DNA from: Acidobacteriota bacterium
GTDB lineage: Bacteria; Acidobacteriota; Terriglobia; Terriglobales; Acidobacteriaceae
Length of the DNA: 64,000 nucleotides
Direction of reading: 5' to 3'
NCBI GenBank assembly: GCA_021778315.1
Contig: JAJYCQ010000004.1
Location: 15,004-79,003, forward strand
In this document: one piece after another, positions 20,101 to 28,414 of the stretch
Layout of the letters: every line of letters starts with the position of its first letter
Position numbering within the stretch: the stretch's first letter is position 1
The notes under the pieces: generated by a model
What the model was told of the DNA's origin: nothing
The model's input: the letters and a program-made list of their open reading frames with translations, nothing else
Database searches by the model: none
Made by a program: the position numbers and the translations under genes

Positions 20101-20500
20101 GGCTCTCAAAATTCAGCACAGCCGAATCCGCCGACACCACCACCTGCTGCTCCGATGTCCCCACCTTCAGGTGCGGCTCCACCGTCGTCAACTGGCCCAC
20201 CTGCACCACCACCGGGCTAGCCGAGTACTCCCCAAATCCCGTCGCCACCACCGTCACGGTGTAATTGCCCGGCTCCACCAGCGGAGCCTTGAAGTACCCG
20301 CTGCTGTCCGCCGTCAGATGCTGTTCGGCGTTGGTCCCATTATTGCGAATCGTGATCGTCGCACTGGGCACTACCGCGCTGGTTACGTCTTCCACCGTCC
20401 CGGCAATCGCGCCCTGGGTCGACGACTGCGCCGATGCCGCAGCCACGCCAACGCTCAACAACGCTGCCGCTAGCAGTCGCTCGAGTTTCTTATTCATCAT
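17114..20500 (-). CDS. TonB-dependent receptor with carboxypeptidase-regulatory-like domain (third of three)
   Basis: A 1128-aa outer-membrane receptor. The open frame extends to 20683, but the ATG at 20500 is chosen because AGGAG lies six to seven bases upstream and a typical signal peptide follows (MMNKKLERLLAAALLSVG ... ASAQ). Next come a carboxypeptidase-regulatory-like domain (about 30-110, with SSGYFKAPLVEPGNYTV), a plug region (MNNVEIDGADDNQAYF, VQEFEVNTGVYSAEYGRAAGG) and a large barrel ending in ARLEF. The structured leader shared with the second receptor lies about 71-115 bases upstream. The substrate is unknown. Confidence 0.9.
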   Translation of the reverse strand: MMNKKLERLLAAALLSVGVAAASAQSSTQGAIAGTVEDVTSAVVPSATITIRNNGTNAEQHLTADSSGYFKAPLVEPGNYTVTVVATGFGEYSASPVVVQVGQLTTVEPHLKVGTSEQQVVVSADSAVLNFESPDMSATLPRAAIDNIPVQNRRWSALALTTPGVVADASGFGLISVRGMSTLMNNVEIDGADDNQAYFSEERGRTREGYSTSSNAVQEFEVNTGVYSAEYGRAAGGVINSVTKSGTNTLHGEAFFNDLDRGLGAFDPGSVSPAGTPLKPKDLRKIYGFSAGGALLKDKLFWYYTYDQLDHINPAIAKAKSYGASNGSTVGSFLEQPDTTVTSCNLTTGVAVATGEAHVALDAQVCTLAAREGLASYAAGVAAYNAGVASLLTDLGTVPRAGYQEINTPKLDWQINSKERVSFLYHRLRWDAPGDVQTNTSATYAVDAFGTDFVKLDYGVAKLTSLVSSHISNEVLYQYSRELDDEGQQPYSAYTLNNLVAPGQKVAGAPANGPGGTIPFINLNAGSNGFFLGSPYYSYRPALPEEWKWQVDDILYYNVGNHSIRMGFDLLHNNDLVRQTPNYFGEYTYSNIVNYLSDLHSKGGPGTCSTTVGSGVGTTNCYTSVTQDYGASEFALATMDYAGFVQDNWKVNPRLTLELGVRYDVEALPAPPANLTAATGSFVPYAGLTNAPSDKNNIGPRIGFSMDVYGNGQTVLRGGVGMYYGRILNGTVGTAQFGSGSPNGQFAIASTKPTASNAPTFPNPVAGGGANKPSSFYLAPNLQNPEVNEFDLQVQQQLGKGTVMQLSYIGALGRELPNFLDTNLAPPQAMSTITIGAPKAGSTGPLAVGSHYVVPTFGTCTASATCAYPTGYINPNFTNITEVISNINSNYNGLVFDIQNRSIHGLQFDANYTWSHALDFNQNAQSGTSINSWLNPYAAARQNYGTSQFNVGNRFVAYVLYTFPNLQTGKAVKYLTNGWSLNDTFQMQNGLPYSATINAGYNSSAALNSGTWNGVPGVKYIPVIGLNTYQVPRPIVDDLRLQKQFTFRNRYNLQLNADMYNVANHENFSTSDINQAAYTYMSTSAGASTLTYLPSTARGVGFGSHSTANDSGFLYTPREIQIQARLEF

Positions 20501-20533
20501 CTGGTTCTCCTGAAGTTTTGCAACGGGTGGTAG

Positions 20534-20552
20534 CCGAACGCTTACCGTTCGG
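20534..20552. repeat. Small inverted repeat in the 5' leader of the third receptor
   Basis: CCGAACG and CGTTCGG form a 7-bp perfect stem with a 5-base loop, directly next to the GGGTGGTAGCCGAA 14-mer (20525-20538) that also occurs in the terminator at 12580. It lies 34-52 bases upstream of the ATG. Confidence 0.5.
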
Positions 20553-20570
20553 ACGTCCCTGAGCTGCTTG

Positions 20571-20615
20571 CGACTCTTGTCTGGCCACAGACTCCCACAT
20601 TCTCGTGAATGTGGG
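20571..20615 (-). promoter_or_regulatory. Structured 5' leader element, copy upstream of the third TonB receptor
   Basis: On the minus strand: hairpin A (20594-20615, 9-bp perfect stem CCCACATTC/GAATGTGGG), then hairpin B (20579-20592, GTCTG-TGGC-CAGAC), then the 13-mer CAGACAAGAGTCG (20571-20583), 71 bases before the ATG. A shared TTGC-AAAAC-TTCAGGAGA segment leads into the start. Stem sequences differ from the copy at 16867-16910 while the layout is kept, which suggests selection on RNA structure. Confidence 0.5.
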
Positions 20616-20787
20616 ATGACATAAGTTCCAGTACCAGGCCTGCTTAGCAGCGCAATAAAACAGTTTTTAGAAATCACTATCATTGTACTCCGCTGCGATG
20701 CACATGGGCATCAAGCGTCTCCATAGAACACACCTGAACCACCCGCTTTAGGTTCCTCGCAACCCTTCCATTACACTGGTAGTTGCG

Positions 20788-21927
20788 ATGTTTATTGATG
20801 AAGCACGAATTCGTATCAAGGCTGGCGACGGCGGCAATGGCTGCATGGCCTTCCGCCGCGAAAAATTCGTCCCCCGCGGAGGTCCCTCCGGCGGAGACGG
20901 CGGCCACGGCGGCGACATCCTCATGGCCAGCTCCCTCTCCCACAACACCCTCGTTCACTTCCGCTTCAACCCTGAGTGGAAGTCCCAGCGAGGTGGCCAT
21001 GGCCTCGGCTCCAACATGTCCGGCTATGCCGGCGAGCACACCCTCCTCAAAGTCCCCGTCGGGACCCTCCTCTACGACGACGACACCGGAGAGCTCATCC
21101 ACGATTTCTCCCGCCCCAACGAAGAGATCGTCATCGCCCGCGGAGGTCGAGGTGGCCGCGGCAACCAGCACTTCGCTACCTCCACCCACCAGGCCCCTCG
21201 CGAGCACGAACTAGGCCGTCCCGGCGAAGCCAAAAACTATCGTCTGGAACTGCGCCTGCTCGCCGACGCCGGCCTCGTTGGATTTCCCAACGTCGGCAAA
21301 TCCACGCTCATCTCGCGTCTCTCCGCCGCCAAACCCAAGATCGCCAACTACGCCTTCACAACCCTCGAGCCCAACCTCGGAGTCGTCCAGATCGGCGACG
21401 CACCCTACGAACGAAGCTTCACCGTAGCCGATATGCCTGGCCTCATCGAAGGTGCCCATCTCGGCGCCGGCCTCGGCGTTCAGTTCCTGAAACACATCGA
21501 GCGCACCAGCGTCCTCGTCCACCTCGTCGATGTCTCAGATTCTGCCATTACCGCTGAGAGCGCCGAGGGAGAAACTTCCGACCCCGTCCACAACTACAAC
21601 GTCATCACCGCCGAACTCAAATCTTTCGACCCCACCCTCGCCGCCAAACCCACCCTACTCGTTGCCGCTAAGATCGACGTCGCCAATCCCGACAAACTCA
21701 AGAAGCTCACCGCCTTCGCCAAGCGAAAAAAACTTCCGCTCTACGCCATCTCCGCCGTCACTGGCGAAGGTATCGAGAAGCTCAAGTTCGCGCTCGCCGA
21801 CGCGGTCGAACTCCACCGCACCATCGACCTCACCGCTCCACCCGACACCTCATCCGCAGTCTCCAAGCCAGCCAAGCGTAAACCCCACTACCCCCCTCCC
21901 GCACCAAACGCCAGAGGCCGCGCCTAG
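20788..21927 (+). CDS. obg: Obg/CgtA GTPase
   Basis: Essential ribosome-associated GTPase acting in 50S assembly and growth control; cytoplasmic. The 379-aa protein starts with the glycine-rich Obg fold ([20 protein letters not shown], residues about 14-40). G1 GFPNVGKS is at 165-172, G3 is [10 protein letters not shown]. The G4 position reads AKID instead of the usual NKxD. The C-terminus is a short basic tail without the extended acidic domain of some Obg proteins. The gene stands alone and is divergent from the receptor cluster. TACACT lies ten bases before the ATG. A strong terminator follows. Confidence 0.93.
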   Translation: MFIDEARIRIKAGDGGNGCMAFRREKFVPRGGPSGGDGGHGGDILMASSLSHNTLVHFRFNPEWKSQRGGHGLGSNMSGYAGEHTLLKVPVGTLLYDDDTGELIHDFSRPNEEIVIARGGRGGRGNQHFATSTHQAPREHELGRPGEAKNYRLELRLLADAGLVGFPNVGKSTLISRLSAAKPKIANYAFTTLEPNLGVVQIGDAPYERSFTVADMPGLIEGAHLGAGLGVQFLKHIERTSVLVHLVDVSDSAITAESAEGETSDPVHNYNVITAELKSFDPTLAAKPTLLVAAKIDVANPDKLKKLTAFAKRKKLPLYAISAVTGEGIEKLKFALADAVELHRTIDLTAPPDTSSAVSKPAKRKPHYPPPAPNARGRA

Positions 21928-21943
21928 CGTCACGCACCGAGAT

Positions 21944-21978
21944 CGGGTCCTTCGCCTTCCGGCGGAGGACCCGTTTCT
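21944..21978 (+). terminator. Intrinsic terminator after obg
   Basis: A 13-bp stem (CGGGTCCTTCGCC with GGCGGAGGACCCG, one G-U pair) with loop TTCC is followed by TTTCT, 17 bp after the obg stop. Confidence 0.75.
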
Positions 21979-22204
21979 GCGTGGAGAGCCGCACTCGCTC
22001 CATTCAATTTGCGGGCAAATCCCCGCGTGTCACAGACCCTTAATGTTCCCGTAACCCCCCGTATATCTCGCTCGGAGAACCTATCGCAAAGCGACCCGAC
22101 GATTTCTCTCGACAACGGAGCACATCTCCCCACCCCAGAGACCGGCAACGGACAAGTACTGTAGCCACAAACGTCGCGTCGCTTCTTCATTAGGAGGCTC
22201 TTCG

Positions 22205-24838
22205 ATGTTTAAACGTCTTGCTCTATTGGTCTGCCTGGTCGCACCCGTCTTCGTCGTCCATGCCCAGTCCAATACCGGAATCAAGGGAACCATAACCGAT
22301 AGCACCGGCGCCGTAGTCGCTGGCGCCAATGTCACGGCGACCGACACCACTTCAAAAGCCTCAGGACACGCGACCACCAATGCCTCGGGCGAGTATTCCA
22401 TCCTCGCCCTCAAGCCCGGCACCTACACCGTCGTCATCGCCAAAGATGGCTTCCAGTCTGTCACCGACGCAGCCGTCACCGTCACCACCGGACAACTCGC
22501 CGCGCAGAACGCCTCTCTTCCCACGGCCTCCGTCGCTGCATCGATCACGGTAAACGGCGGTATTCCCGGCGCCACAGAGCAGCCTCTTCAGGAAGACGTC
22601 TTCGAGTCCAACCAGCAACTCCGCGTCCTCGACCGTAAACAGATCGAAGCCGCTGGCCCCGTCGCCGGCGCCGCACAGATCATCGCGGAAACCCCCGGTG
22701 CCAACGTCACCGGCTACGGCAACACCGGTGCTACCAAGTACACGGTCGGCCTCAACGGAGTCAGCCAGGGATGGGGTGGCTACGGCGGCTATACCGGTGG
22801 CGGCGCGCTTGCCATCACCTTCGATGGCGTCCCCCTCGCCGACCCCGCCACCAGCCTCTGGCAGTCTCCCACCATCCCCGAGCAATTCATGATCCAAAAC
22901 GCCGTCGTCACCTACGGCCCCGGCGACCCTGACTCCCGCTGGTGGAACAACATCGGTGGCATGGTCGAGTTCACTCCCGTCCAGCCCTCCGCGCATCCCC
23001 ACGCAGACATCTCCGCCACCTACGGCAGCTTCAATCAGAAAGACTTCTCCGCCAACCTCACCAGCGGCGTCTACCATGGCTGGTCGGCCATCTTCGCAGG
23101 CGGTGTCGGTAGCGGTAACGACTTTCGTATCGCCCCAGACGGCTTCCAGAACCCCGGCAAAGACATGGCCTTCTTCGGTAAGACCATCAAGAACTACCAA
23201 AAGAGCACCTTCGAGCTCGGCATGTACTATGCCCGCGGCGCAGGCTTCCGCTCCCAGGTCATCCCCGTCGTAGCCAACCCACTCATCACCGTCGATGGCC
23301 AGCCCGGCAGCCAGCAGTACAGCCAGCAGACCTCCGGCTACTACAGCACTCTCCCCTACGCGAGCTATGAGAAGTACGACACCAACGCAGATGGCCTCAT
23401 CTACGCCCGCGAGCACCTCGACCTCGATCCTACCTTTACCCTCGAAAACCTCACCTGGTTCAACCACATCCGTCGCTCCCACGAGCGCCACAATGACGTC
23501 TACTCGCAGGGCCCCCAGCAGTACGAGTTCAACCAGCCCCACACCGACACCGTTGGCGAAAAGCTCCTCCTAACCAAGCGTGTGCCGATGAACACCTTCA
23601 CCTTCGGCGGCTACTTCATCCATGCTTTCTACAACACCCGCAACAACTTCTATAACCCTGCCAACGGGGGTGCCCATAACATCGCCAACATCGGCGGCAA
23701 AGTCCGCTCCGGCGACTTCAACCAGGACAACTTCGCCCTCACCTTCCAGGACCTCTTCCGCGTCGGCACCCGCTTCACCCTCACCCCCGGCATACGCTAC
23801 GTAGGCTTCTCCACCGGCTATGCCAACGTTGCGGGACAGGACTACCCCACCGTTGCCGGAGGAATCCTCTCCACCCGCATGTGCCCCACTCTCCAGAGCG
23901 CCACCCCCGGCAACATCAAGGACCAGGGCTCTAACTGTGGTGGCCTGGAAAACCGCTCAGGCATCGAACCCAGCGTCAATACGACTGTCCTCACCTTCCC
24001 CTGGCTGCAGCTCTTCGGTGGCTTCACCGAAGCCCTGCGCAATCCCCAGGTTGGCGGCGGCGGCGGCCTCTTCCAAAGTGTCGACCCCTCCACCTACCAC
24101 CTCTCACGCAACGAATACGCACAGGGTGGCTTCAAGATCCATCACGAAGGCACCGGCATGTTGAACTCCATGCTCATCACCGGCACCTTCTACCACCAGC
24201 ATTGGGCATCCCAGGAAATCGATACCACCCTCGCCAACGGCGACACCGTCTCCGCCAACGGCACCTCGAAGTATCAAGGCTTCAATGGCTCCTTCGACGA
24301 TGATCCCATCGCCAACCTTCATCTCTTCGCCAACTTCAACGTCGAGACCGCCATCTACACCAGCTACACCACCGTCGTTCCCAACGGTGCCTCGCAACCC
24401 GCGCAGAACTTCAACGGCCTGCACGTCCCCTACGTTCCCTCTAACACCTTCAACGCCGGTGCCTTCTACGACGTCAAGGTCTCGCACGACCTCCATCTGC
24501 GCCCCATGCTCACCTTCCAACACACTGGAGCGCAGTACATCTTCAACAACAATGGCGTCGATTCTGCCGGTAACCAGTTCCCCCAGCCTAGCAACCAGCA
24601 GATGTCGTCCTATAACACCCTCAACCTCGGTGTAAAAGCTCCCTACAAGTTCCTTGAGCTCAGCTTCAACGCCCTCAACGTCCTCAACAGCAAATACAAC
24701 ATCTACGAGTTCACCTCGTCGGGCGGATACTATGGCACCGCTGGACAGGATGCTCCGCTCAGCCAGCAAGCGGGCTACATCCTGGCCTATCCCGGCGCTC
24801 CTATCAGCGTCTACGGACAGATCATCGCTCACTTCTGA
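22205..24838 (+). CDS. TonB-dependent receptor with carboxypeptidase-regulatory-like domain, next to alpha-galactosidase
   Basis: An 877-aa outer-membrane transporter, closer in size to classical TonB receptors than the three at 8.8-20.5 kb. The signal peptide ends at HAQ (residue about 21). A carboxypeptidase-regulatory-like domain covers about 25-105 (SGEYSILALKPGTYTV). The plug follows (LDRKQIEAAGPVAGAAQIIAETPG, LNGVSQGWGGYGG). The barrel ends in GQIIAHF. AGGAGG lies seven bases before the ATG. It is separated from the GH27 gene by a terminator-like hairpin, so the two may be separate units; import of galactosides is a guess from neighbourhood only. Confidence 0.88.
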   Translation: MFKRLALLVCLVAPVFVVHAQSNTGIKGTITDSTGAVVAGANVTATDTTSKASGHATTNASGEYSILALKPGTYTVVIAKDGFQSVTDAAVTVTTGQLAAQNASLPTASVAASITVNGGIPGATEQPLQEDVFESNQQLRVLDRKQIEAAGPVAGAAQIIAETPGANVTGYGNTGATKYTVGLNGVSQGWGGYGGYTGGGALAITFDGVPLADPATSLWQSPTIPEQFMIQNAVVTYGPGDPDSRWWNNIGGMVEFTPVQPSAHPHADISATYGSFNQKDFSANLTSGVYHGWSAIFAGGVGSGNDFRIAPDGFQNPGKDMAFFGKTIKNYQKSTFELGMYYARGAGFRSQVIPVVANPLITVDGQPGSQQYSQQTSGYYSTLPYASYEKYDTNADGLIYAREHLDLDPTFTLENLTWFNHIRRSHERHNDVYSQGPQQYEFNQPHTDTVGEKLLLTKRVPMNTFTFGGYFIHAFYNTRNNFYNPANGGAHNIANIGGKVRSGDFNQDNFALTFQDLFRVGTRFTLTPGIRYVGFSTGYANVAGQDYPTVAGGILSTRMCPTLQSATPGNIKDQGSNCGGLENRSGIEPSVNTTVLTFPWLQLFGGFTEALRNPQVGGGGGLFQSVDPSTYHLSRNEYAQGGFKIHHEGTGMLNSMLITGTFYHQHWASQEIDTTLANGDTVSANGTSKYQGFNGSFDDDPIANLHLFANFNVETAIYTSYTTVVPNGASQPAQNFNGLHVPYVPSNTFNAGAFYDVKVSHDLHLRPMLTFQHTGAQYIFNNNGVDSAGNQFPQPSNQQMSSYNTLNLGVKAPYKFLELSFNALNVLNSKYNIYEFTSSGGYYGTAGQDAPLSQQAGYILAYPGAPISVYGQIIAHF

Positions 24839-24865
24839 CCTCCGCAATCACAACCAGACCGTAAA

Positions 24866-24901
24866 CATGCAGGGCACGGACAACCATCCGTGCCCTGCAT
24901 G
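24866..24901 (+). terminator. Hairpin terminator after the fourth TonB receptor
   Basis: A 15-bp perfect stem (CATGCAGGGCACGGA with its complement) and a 6-base loop are followed by CTTTAACTG, 28 bp after the stop. The T tract is short. Confidence 0.65.
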
Positions 24902-24974
24902 CTTTAACTGACCCGTGCACGTAGCACCACGCAGCGATAATCCGCTATGATTTCATCCCATATCGAGGTTACTC

Positions 24975-26168
24975 ATGCGTTCTGCTCTTCGTTGCATCCT
25001 GGCCTTCTTCGCCTTGACTCCGCTGCTACTCGCGCAAACCCAACCCACCGCTAAACTCGCGGCAACTCCGCCCATGGGCTGGAACTCCTGGAACTGGTTT
25101 GCCGGAAAAGTAACCGACCAGGATATCCGCCAGGCAGCCGACCTCATGGTCTCCTCCGGCATGCGCGACGCTGGCTATATCTACGTAAACATCGACGACA
25201 CCTGGGAAGGCCAACGCGATGCCAACGGTGTGCTCCACACCAACGAAAAATTTCCCGACATGAAGGCACTCGCCGACTACGTACACAGCAAAGGCCTCAA
25301 GCTCGGCATCTACAGTTCCCCCGGCGACAAGACCTGCGCCCGCTATGAAGGCAGCCTCGGCCACGAACAGCAGGACGCCGACCTCTACGCCTCCTGGGGC
25401 ATCGACTACCTCAAATACGATCTCTGCGGCCTCCGCAGGAAGATGGCCCAGGACGCTCCCGGCGACAGCCTCAAGCAGGACGAAATCATGCGAGCCGCCT
25501 ACGAGAAGATGCACCAGGCCATCCTCAAAACCGGACGCCCCATGCTCTACAGCCTCTGCCAGTACGGCTTTGACGCCGTCTGGCAATGGGGCCCCGAGGT
25601 CGGCGCCAACATGTGGCGCACCACGGAAGACATCAACCCAACCTTCGACCGCATCAGTGAACTCGGACGCGAACAAGCTGGCCTCGCCAGGTACGCAGGC
25701 CCCGGTCACTGGAACGATCCAGACATGCTCGAAGTAGGCAACGGCAAGCTCACCCTCGACGAAGACCGCACCCACATGGGCATGTGGGCCATGCTCGCCG
25801 CACCGCTCCTCGCAGGCAACAACCTGTCGCAACTCACGCCCGACGTAACGTCCATCCTCACCAATCGTGACGTCATCGCCATCGATCAGGACCCTCTCGG
25901 CAAGCAAGCCAACCGCGTCTTCGCAGAGGGCCCCATCGAAATCTGGTCACGTCCCTTAGCCAATGGCGACGTAGCAATCGCCATCTTCAACTTCGGTGAA
26001 GATGAAAACTTCCTGCGCGGCATCAGCCTCCACCTCAAGGAAGCCGGAGCAGCCAACGGATGGAAGGCGCACGATGTCTGGGCAGGAAAAGATCTCGGCA
26101 AAATCAAGGACGACTACAAGTTCTCCCTGCCCCGCCACGCCTCACTACTCCTACGCCTATCCCACTAA
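24975..26168 (+). CDS. Secreted alpha-galactosidase, glycoside hydrolase family 27
   Basis: Hydrolyses terminal alpha-galactosides (or alpha-N-acetylgalactosaminides) and is probably periplasmic. A signal peptide ends near residue 20 (LLLAQ). The (beta/alpha)8 domain has the family sequences TPPMGWNSWNWF (31-42), NIDDTW (72-77), DYLKYDLCG with nucleophile Asp149, WRTTEDI with likely acid/base Asp219, and DPDMLEVG (248-255). The C-terminal beta domain is short; the total of 397 aa is usual for GH27. GAGG lies seven bases before the ATG. The preceding TonB receptor could feed it substrate, which is inference. Confidence 0.92.
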   Translation: MRSALRCILAFFALTPLLLAQTQPTAKLAATPPMGWNSWNWFAGKVTDQDIRQAADLMVSSGMRDAGYIYVNIDDTWEGQRDANGVLHTNEKFPDMKALADYVHSKGLKLGIYSSPGDKTCARYEGSLGHEQQDADLYASWGIDYLKYDLCGLRRKMAQDAPGDSLKQDEIMRAAYEKMHQAILKTGRPMLYSLCQYGFDAVWQWGPEVGANMWRTTEDINPTFDRISELGREQAGLARYAGPGHWNDPDMLEVGNGKLTLDEDRTHMGMWAMLAAPLLAGNNLSQLTPDVTSILTNRDVIAIDQDPLGKQANRVFAEGPIEIWSRPLANGDVAIAIFNFGEDENFLRGISLHLKEAGAANGWKAHDVWAGKDLGKIKDDYKFSLPRHASLLLRLSH

Positions 26169-26193
26169 TCGGCCGGTTCGTTGCCCAACAACA

Positions 26194-26226
26194 GAAGCGT
26201 AGTGATTTCCCTAATCACTACGCTTC
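26194..26226. terminator. Bidirectional terminator overlapping the tyrA 3' end
   Basis: A perfect 14-bp inverted repeat (GAAGCGTAGTGATT and its complement) with a 5-base loop sits between convergent stops. Its right arm (26213-26226) is the last codons of tyrA, and the tyrA TAG is in the loop. T runs are weak on both sides. Confidence 0.65.
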
Positions 26227-27086
26227 GCCCGAAACTTATTCGCCGTCGCAAACTCATCTCGCAGTTCCGGAGTCCGCAGATTCTCGCGCACATGTGCCAG
26301 CCGCTGCTCCAGCGCCGCCACCGTCGCCGCAATCGCCTCCGTATTCGTCATCGCCACATCCCTCCACATGCTGTACGGACTCGCTCCCAACCGCGTAGTC
26401 TCCCGCAGCGCCCGTCCCCCAATCGCCTGCACCGCGGCCATCCCCTCCGCATCCCCCGCGAACTTATCCTCCAATAGCGCGGCCAGCGCAGTCGAAACCA
26501 TCTGCGGCAGATGCGACACCCACGCACACATCTCATCATGCCGCTCCGGCCCAAGATCGAGAACCTCTGCTCCACAAGCAGCAATCAGTGCGCGCCACCG
26601 CTGTTCCAATATCGATGACTCTGCATCGATCGGCGTAAACAACCATGTCGCACCGTCGAACAGCGTCGCCTGTGCCAGCGCAGCTCCACCCGACTCCTTG
26701 CCCGCCATCGGATGTCCCGGCAAAAACCGCGCCGTCCCCTCCCGGTTATAGAGCGTCTTACCAAGCGCCGCGATCTCCTGCTTCGTACTGCCAACATCAG
26801 TCAACAACTGCCGCTCGTTCAGCACCGGAGCAAGCCTCTGCATCCAGTCCAAAATCGGCAGCACCGGCGTCGCCAGCACATACACATCCGCAAGGTCCGG
26901 CTCCATCAATCGTCCAGGCGTGAGCGCTTCATCAATCGCACCCATCTCGAGCGCCGTCGCAAGCTCCGCAGCATTCGTATCCCACCCAAGAATCAGCCCG
27001 CCCTGCAGATCATCCAGCGCCTTCAGAGCGAGCCCCAGCGAGGCACCAATCAAACCCGTGCCAATAATCGCAACGCGCCTGATCAT
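26211..27086 (-). CDS. tyrA: Prephenate dehydrogenase
   Basis: NAD(P)-dependent oxidative decarboxylation of prephenate to 4-hydroxyphenylpyruvate, the committed step to tyrosine; cytoplasmic. The 291-aa protein has the Rossmann motif GTGLIGASLG at 9-18, DVGSTKQEI, LPGHPMAGKESGG (with the conserved His) near residue 125 and ERHDEMCAWVSHLPQ with the family histidines. There is no ACT domain or chorismate-mutase fusion; the mutase is a separate gene in the same operon. Its ATG overlaps the proA stop by four bases (ATGA), so the two are translationally coupled. It is the last gene of the operon. Confidence 0.92.
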   Translation of the reverse strand: MIRRVAIIGTGLIGASLGLALKALDDLQGGLILGWDTNAAELATALEMGAIDEALTPGRLMEPDLADVYVLATPVLPILDWMQRLAPVLNERQLLTDVGSTKQEIAALGKTLYNREGTARFLPGHPMAGKESGGAALAQATLFDGATWLFTPIDAESSILEQRWRALIAACGAEVLDLGPERHDEMCAWVSHLPQMVSTALAALLEDKFAGDAEGMAAVQAIGGRALRETTRLGASPYSMWRDVAMTNTEAIAATVAALEQRLAHVRENLRTPELRDEFATANKFRAKRSD

Positions 27087-28414
27087 CGCGCCTCTCGCTT
27101 ATGCGTAAACGTCCGCGCCTGCTTGCCGCGGTAATCACCAGCCACCTGCCCTCGCCCACGCAGCACATATTTATACGTCGTCAACCCCTCAAGCCCAACC
27201 GGTCCGCGCGCATGAAACTTGCTCGTACTAATCCCGACCTCCGCCCCAAACCCATAGCGGAAACCATCTGCAAATCGTGTGGACACATTGTGGAATACAC
27301 CCGCCGCATCCACCTCCCGAAGAAACCGTTCCGCCGCCTCCGCATCCTCGGTGATAATACTTTCCGTGTGAGAAGATCCATGCGCATGGATATGCTCCAT
27401 CGCATCCTCCAGCGACGCCACCACACCCAGCGACAACGCCAGCTCCCCATACTCCGTATGCCAATCCGCGACGACCTCCACCTCCACCCCACGCAGCAAG
27501 TCGCGCACCGTCGCATCCCCATGTAACGCGACGCCCTTCGCCCTCAGATGCTCCGCCAGCTTCGGCAAAATCTCCGACGCAATCTCCCTGTGCACCAGCA
27601 CCGTCTCCACCGCGTTGCATGCTGCCGGATAGTCCGTCTTCGCGTCCTCAATCACCCGCAGCGCCAGCGCCTCATCTGCACTCTTGTCCACATAGATATG
27701 ACACACGCCCTCCGCGTGTCCCAGCACCGGAATTCGGGTATTGGCCTGCACATATTCCACCAGCGCCTTCGACCCCCGCGGAATCACCATATCCACCAAC
27801 CCCTGCATCCTCAGCAACTCCTGCGCCCGCTCCCGTCCCACCACCAGCGACACCGCATCCGCCGGCAATCCTCGCGCGACCAGCGCCTCGCGCAGAACCC
27901 GCACCAGCACCTCCGCCATGCGCTCCACCTCTTTGCCCGGCTTCAGAATCACCGCATTCCCCGACTTGATCGCCAACGCCGCAATCTGCGTCACCGCATC
28001 CGGCCTCGCCTCGAAGATCACAGCCAGCACGCCCAGGGGCACACTGATCTTCTGCAGATTCAAGCCCTCATCCAACTCAATCGCGTCGAGCTTTCGCCCC
28101 AGCGGATCAGGCAGCGCCGCCACCGACCGCACCTGCTCCACCATCTCCCGCAACTTCGCAGCATCCAGCTTCAGCCGCGCCAACACCGCCGCACTTACGC
28201 CCTCGCTCTCCGCGCAGAAGTCCGCAGAGGACGCCGCACTGACCGCCAACAACTCCGCACTCGCCGCCTCGAGCGCCTTCGCCATCGCCTCCAGCGCAGC
28301 ATTCCGCGCAGCTTCATCCAGCGGAGCCAGCACCCTCGATGCTGCCTTCGCGGCCTCGGCAATCACTCGCGTACTCAGCGAGCTTTCCTGCACAGAGGCT
28401 GCCGCCGTGCTCAT
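27083..28414 (-). CDS. proA: Glutamate-5-semialdehyde dehydrogenase (gamma-glutamyl phosphate reductase)
   Basis: Second step of proline synthesis: NADPH-dependent reduction of gamma-glutamyl phosphate. At 443 aa it is slightly longer than typical because of an Ala/Ser-rich N-terminus. Conserved features are the PLGVLAVIFEARPD segment (126-139), GNAVILKPGKE (152-162) and the catalytic Cys266 in DYPAACNAVE. Both ends overlap neighbours by four bases (ATGA with proB upstream and tyrA downstream), giving tight coupling in an otherwise aromatic operon. Confidence 0.95.
   Translation of the reverse strand: MSTAAASVQESSLSTRVIAEAAKAASRVLAPLDEAARNAALEAMAKALEAASAELLAVSAASSADFCAESEGVSAAVLARLKLDAAKLREMVEQVRSVAALPDPLGRKLDAIELDEGLNLQKISVPLGVLAVIFEARPDAVTQIAALAIKSGNAVILKPGKEVERMAEVLVRVLREALVARGLPADAVSLVVGRERAQELLRMQGLVDMVIPRGSKALVEYVQANTRIPVLGHAEGVCHIYVDKSADEALALRVIEDAKTDYPAACNAVETVLVHREIASEILPKLAEHLRAKGVALHGDATVRDLLRGVEVEVVADWHTEYGELALSLGVVASLEDAMEHIHAHGSSHTESIITEDAEAAERFLREVDAAGVFHNVSTRFADGFRYGFGAEVGISTSKFHARGPVGLEGLTTYKYVLRGRGQVAGDYRGKQARTFTHKREAR

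Noticed and set aside
8824..24838. Polysaccharide utilisation locus of SusC/SusD type
   Set aside because: No SusD-like lipoprotein, no paired regulator and no sugar genes next to the three minus-strand receptors; their carboxypeptidase-like N-termini fit the Acidobacterial Oar-like group.
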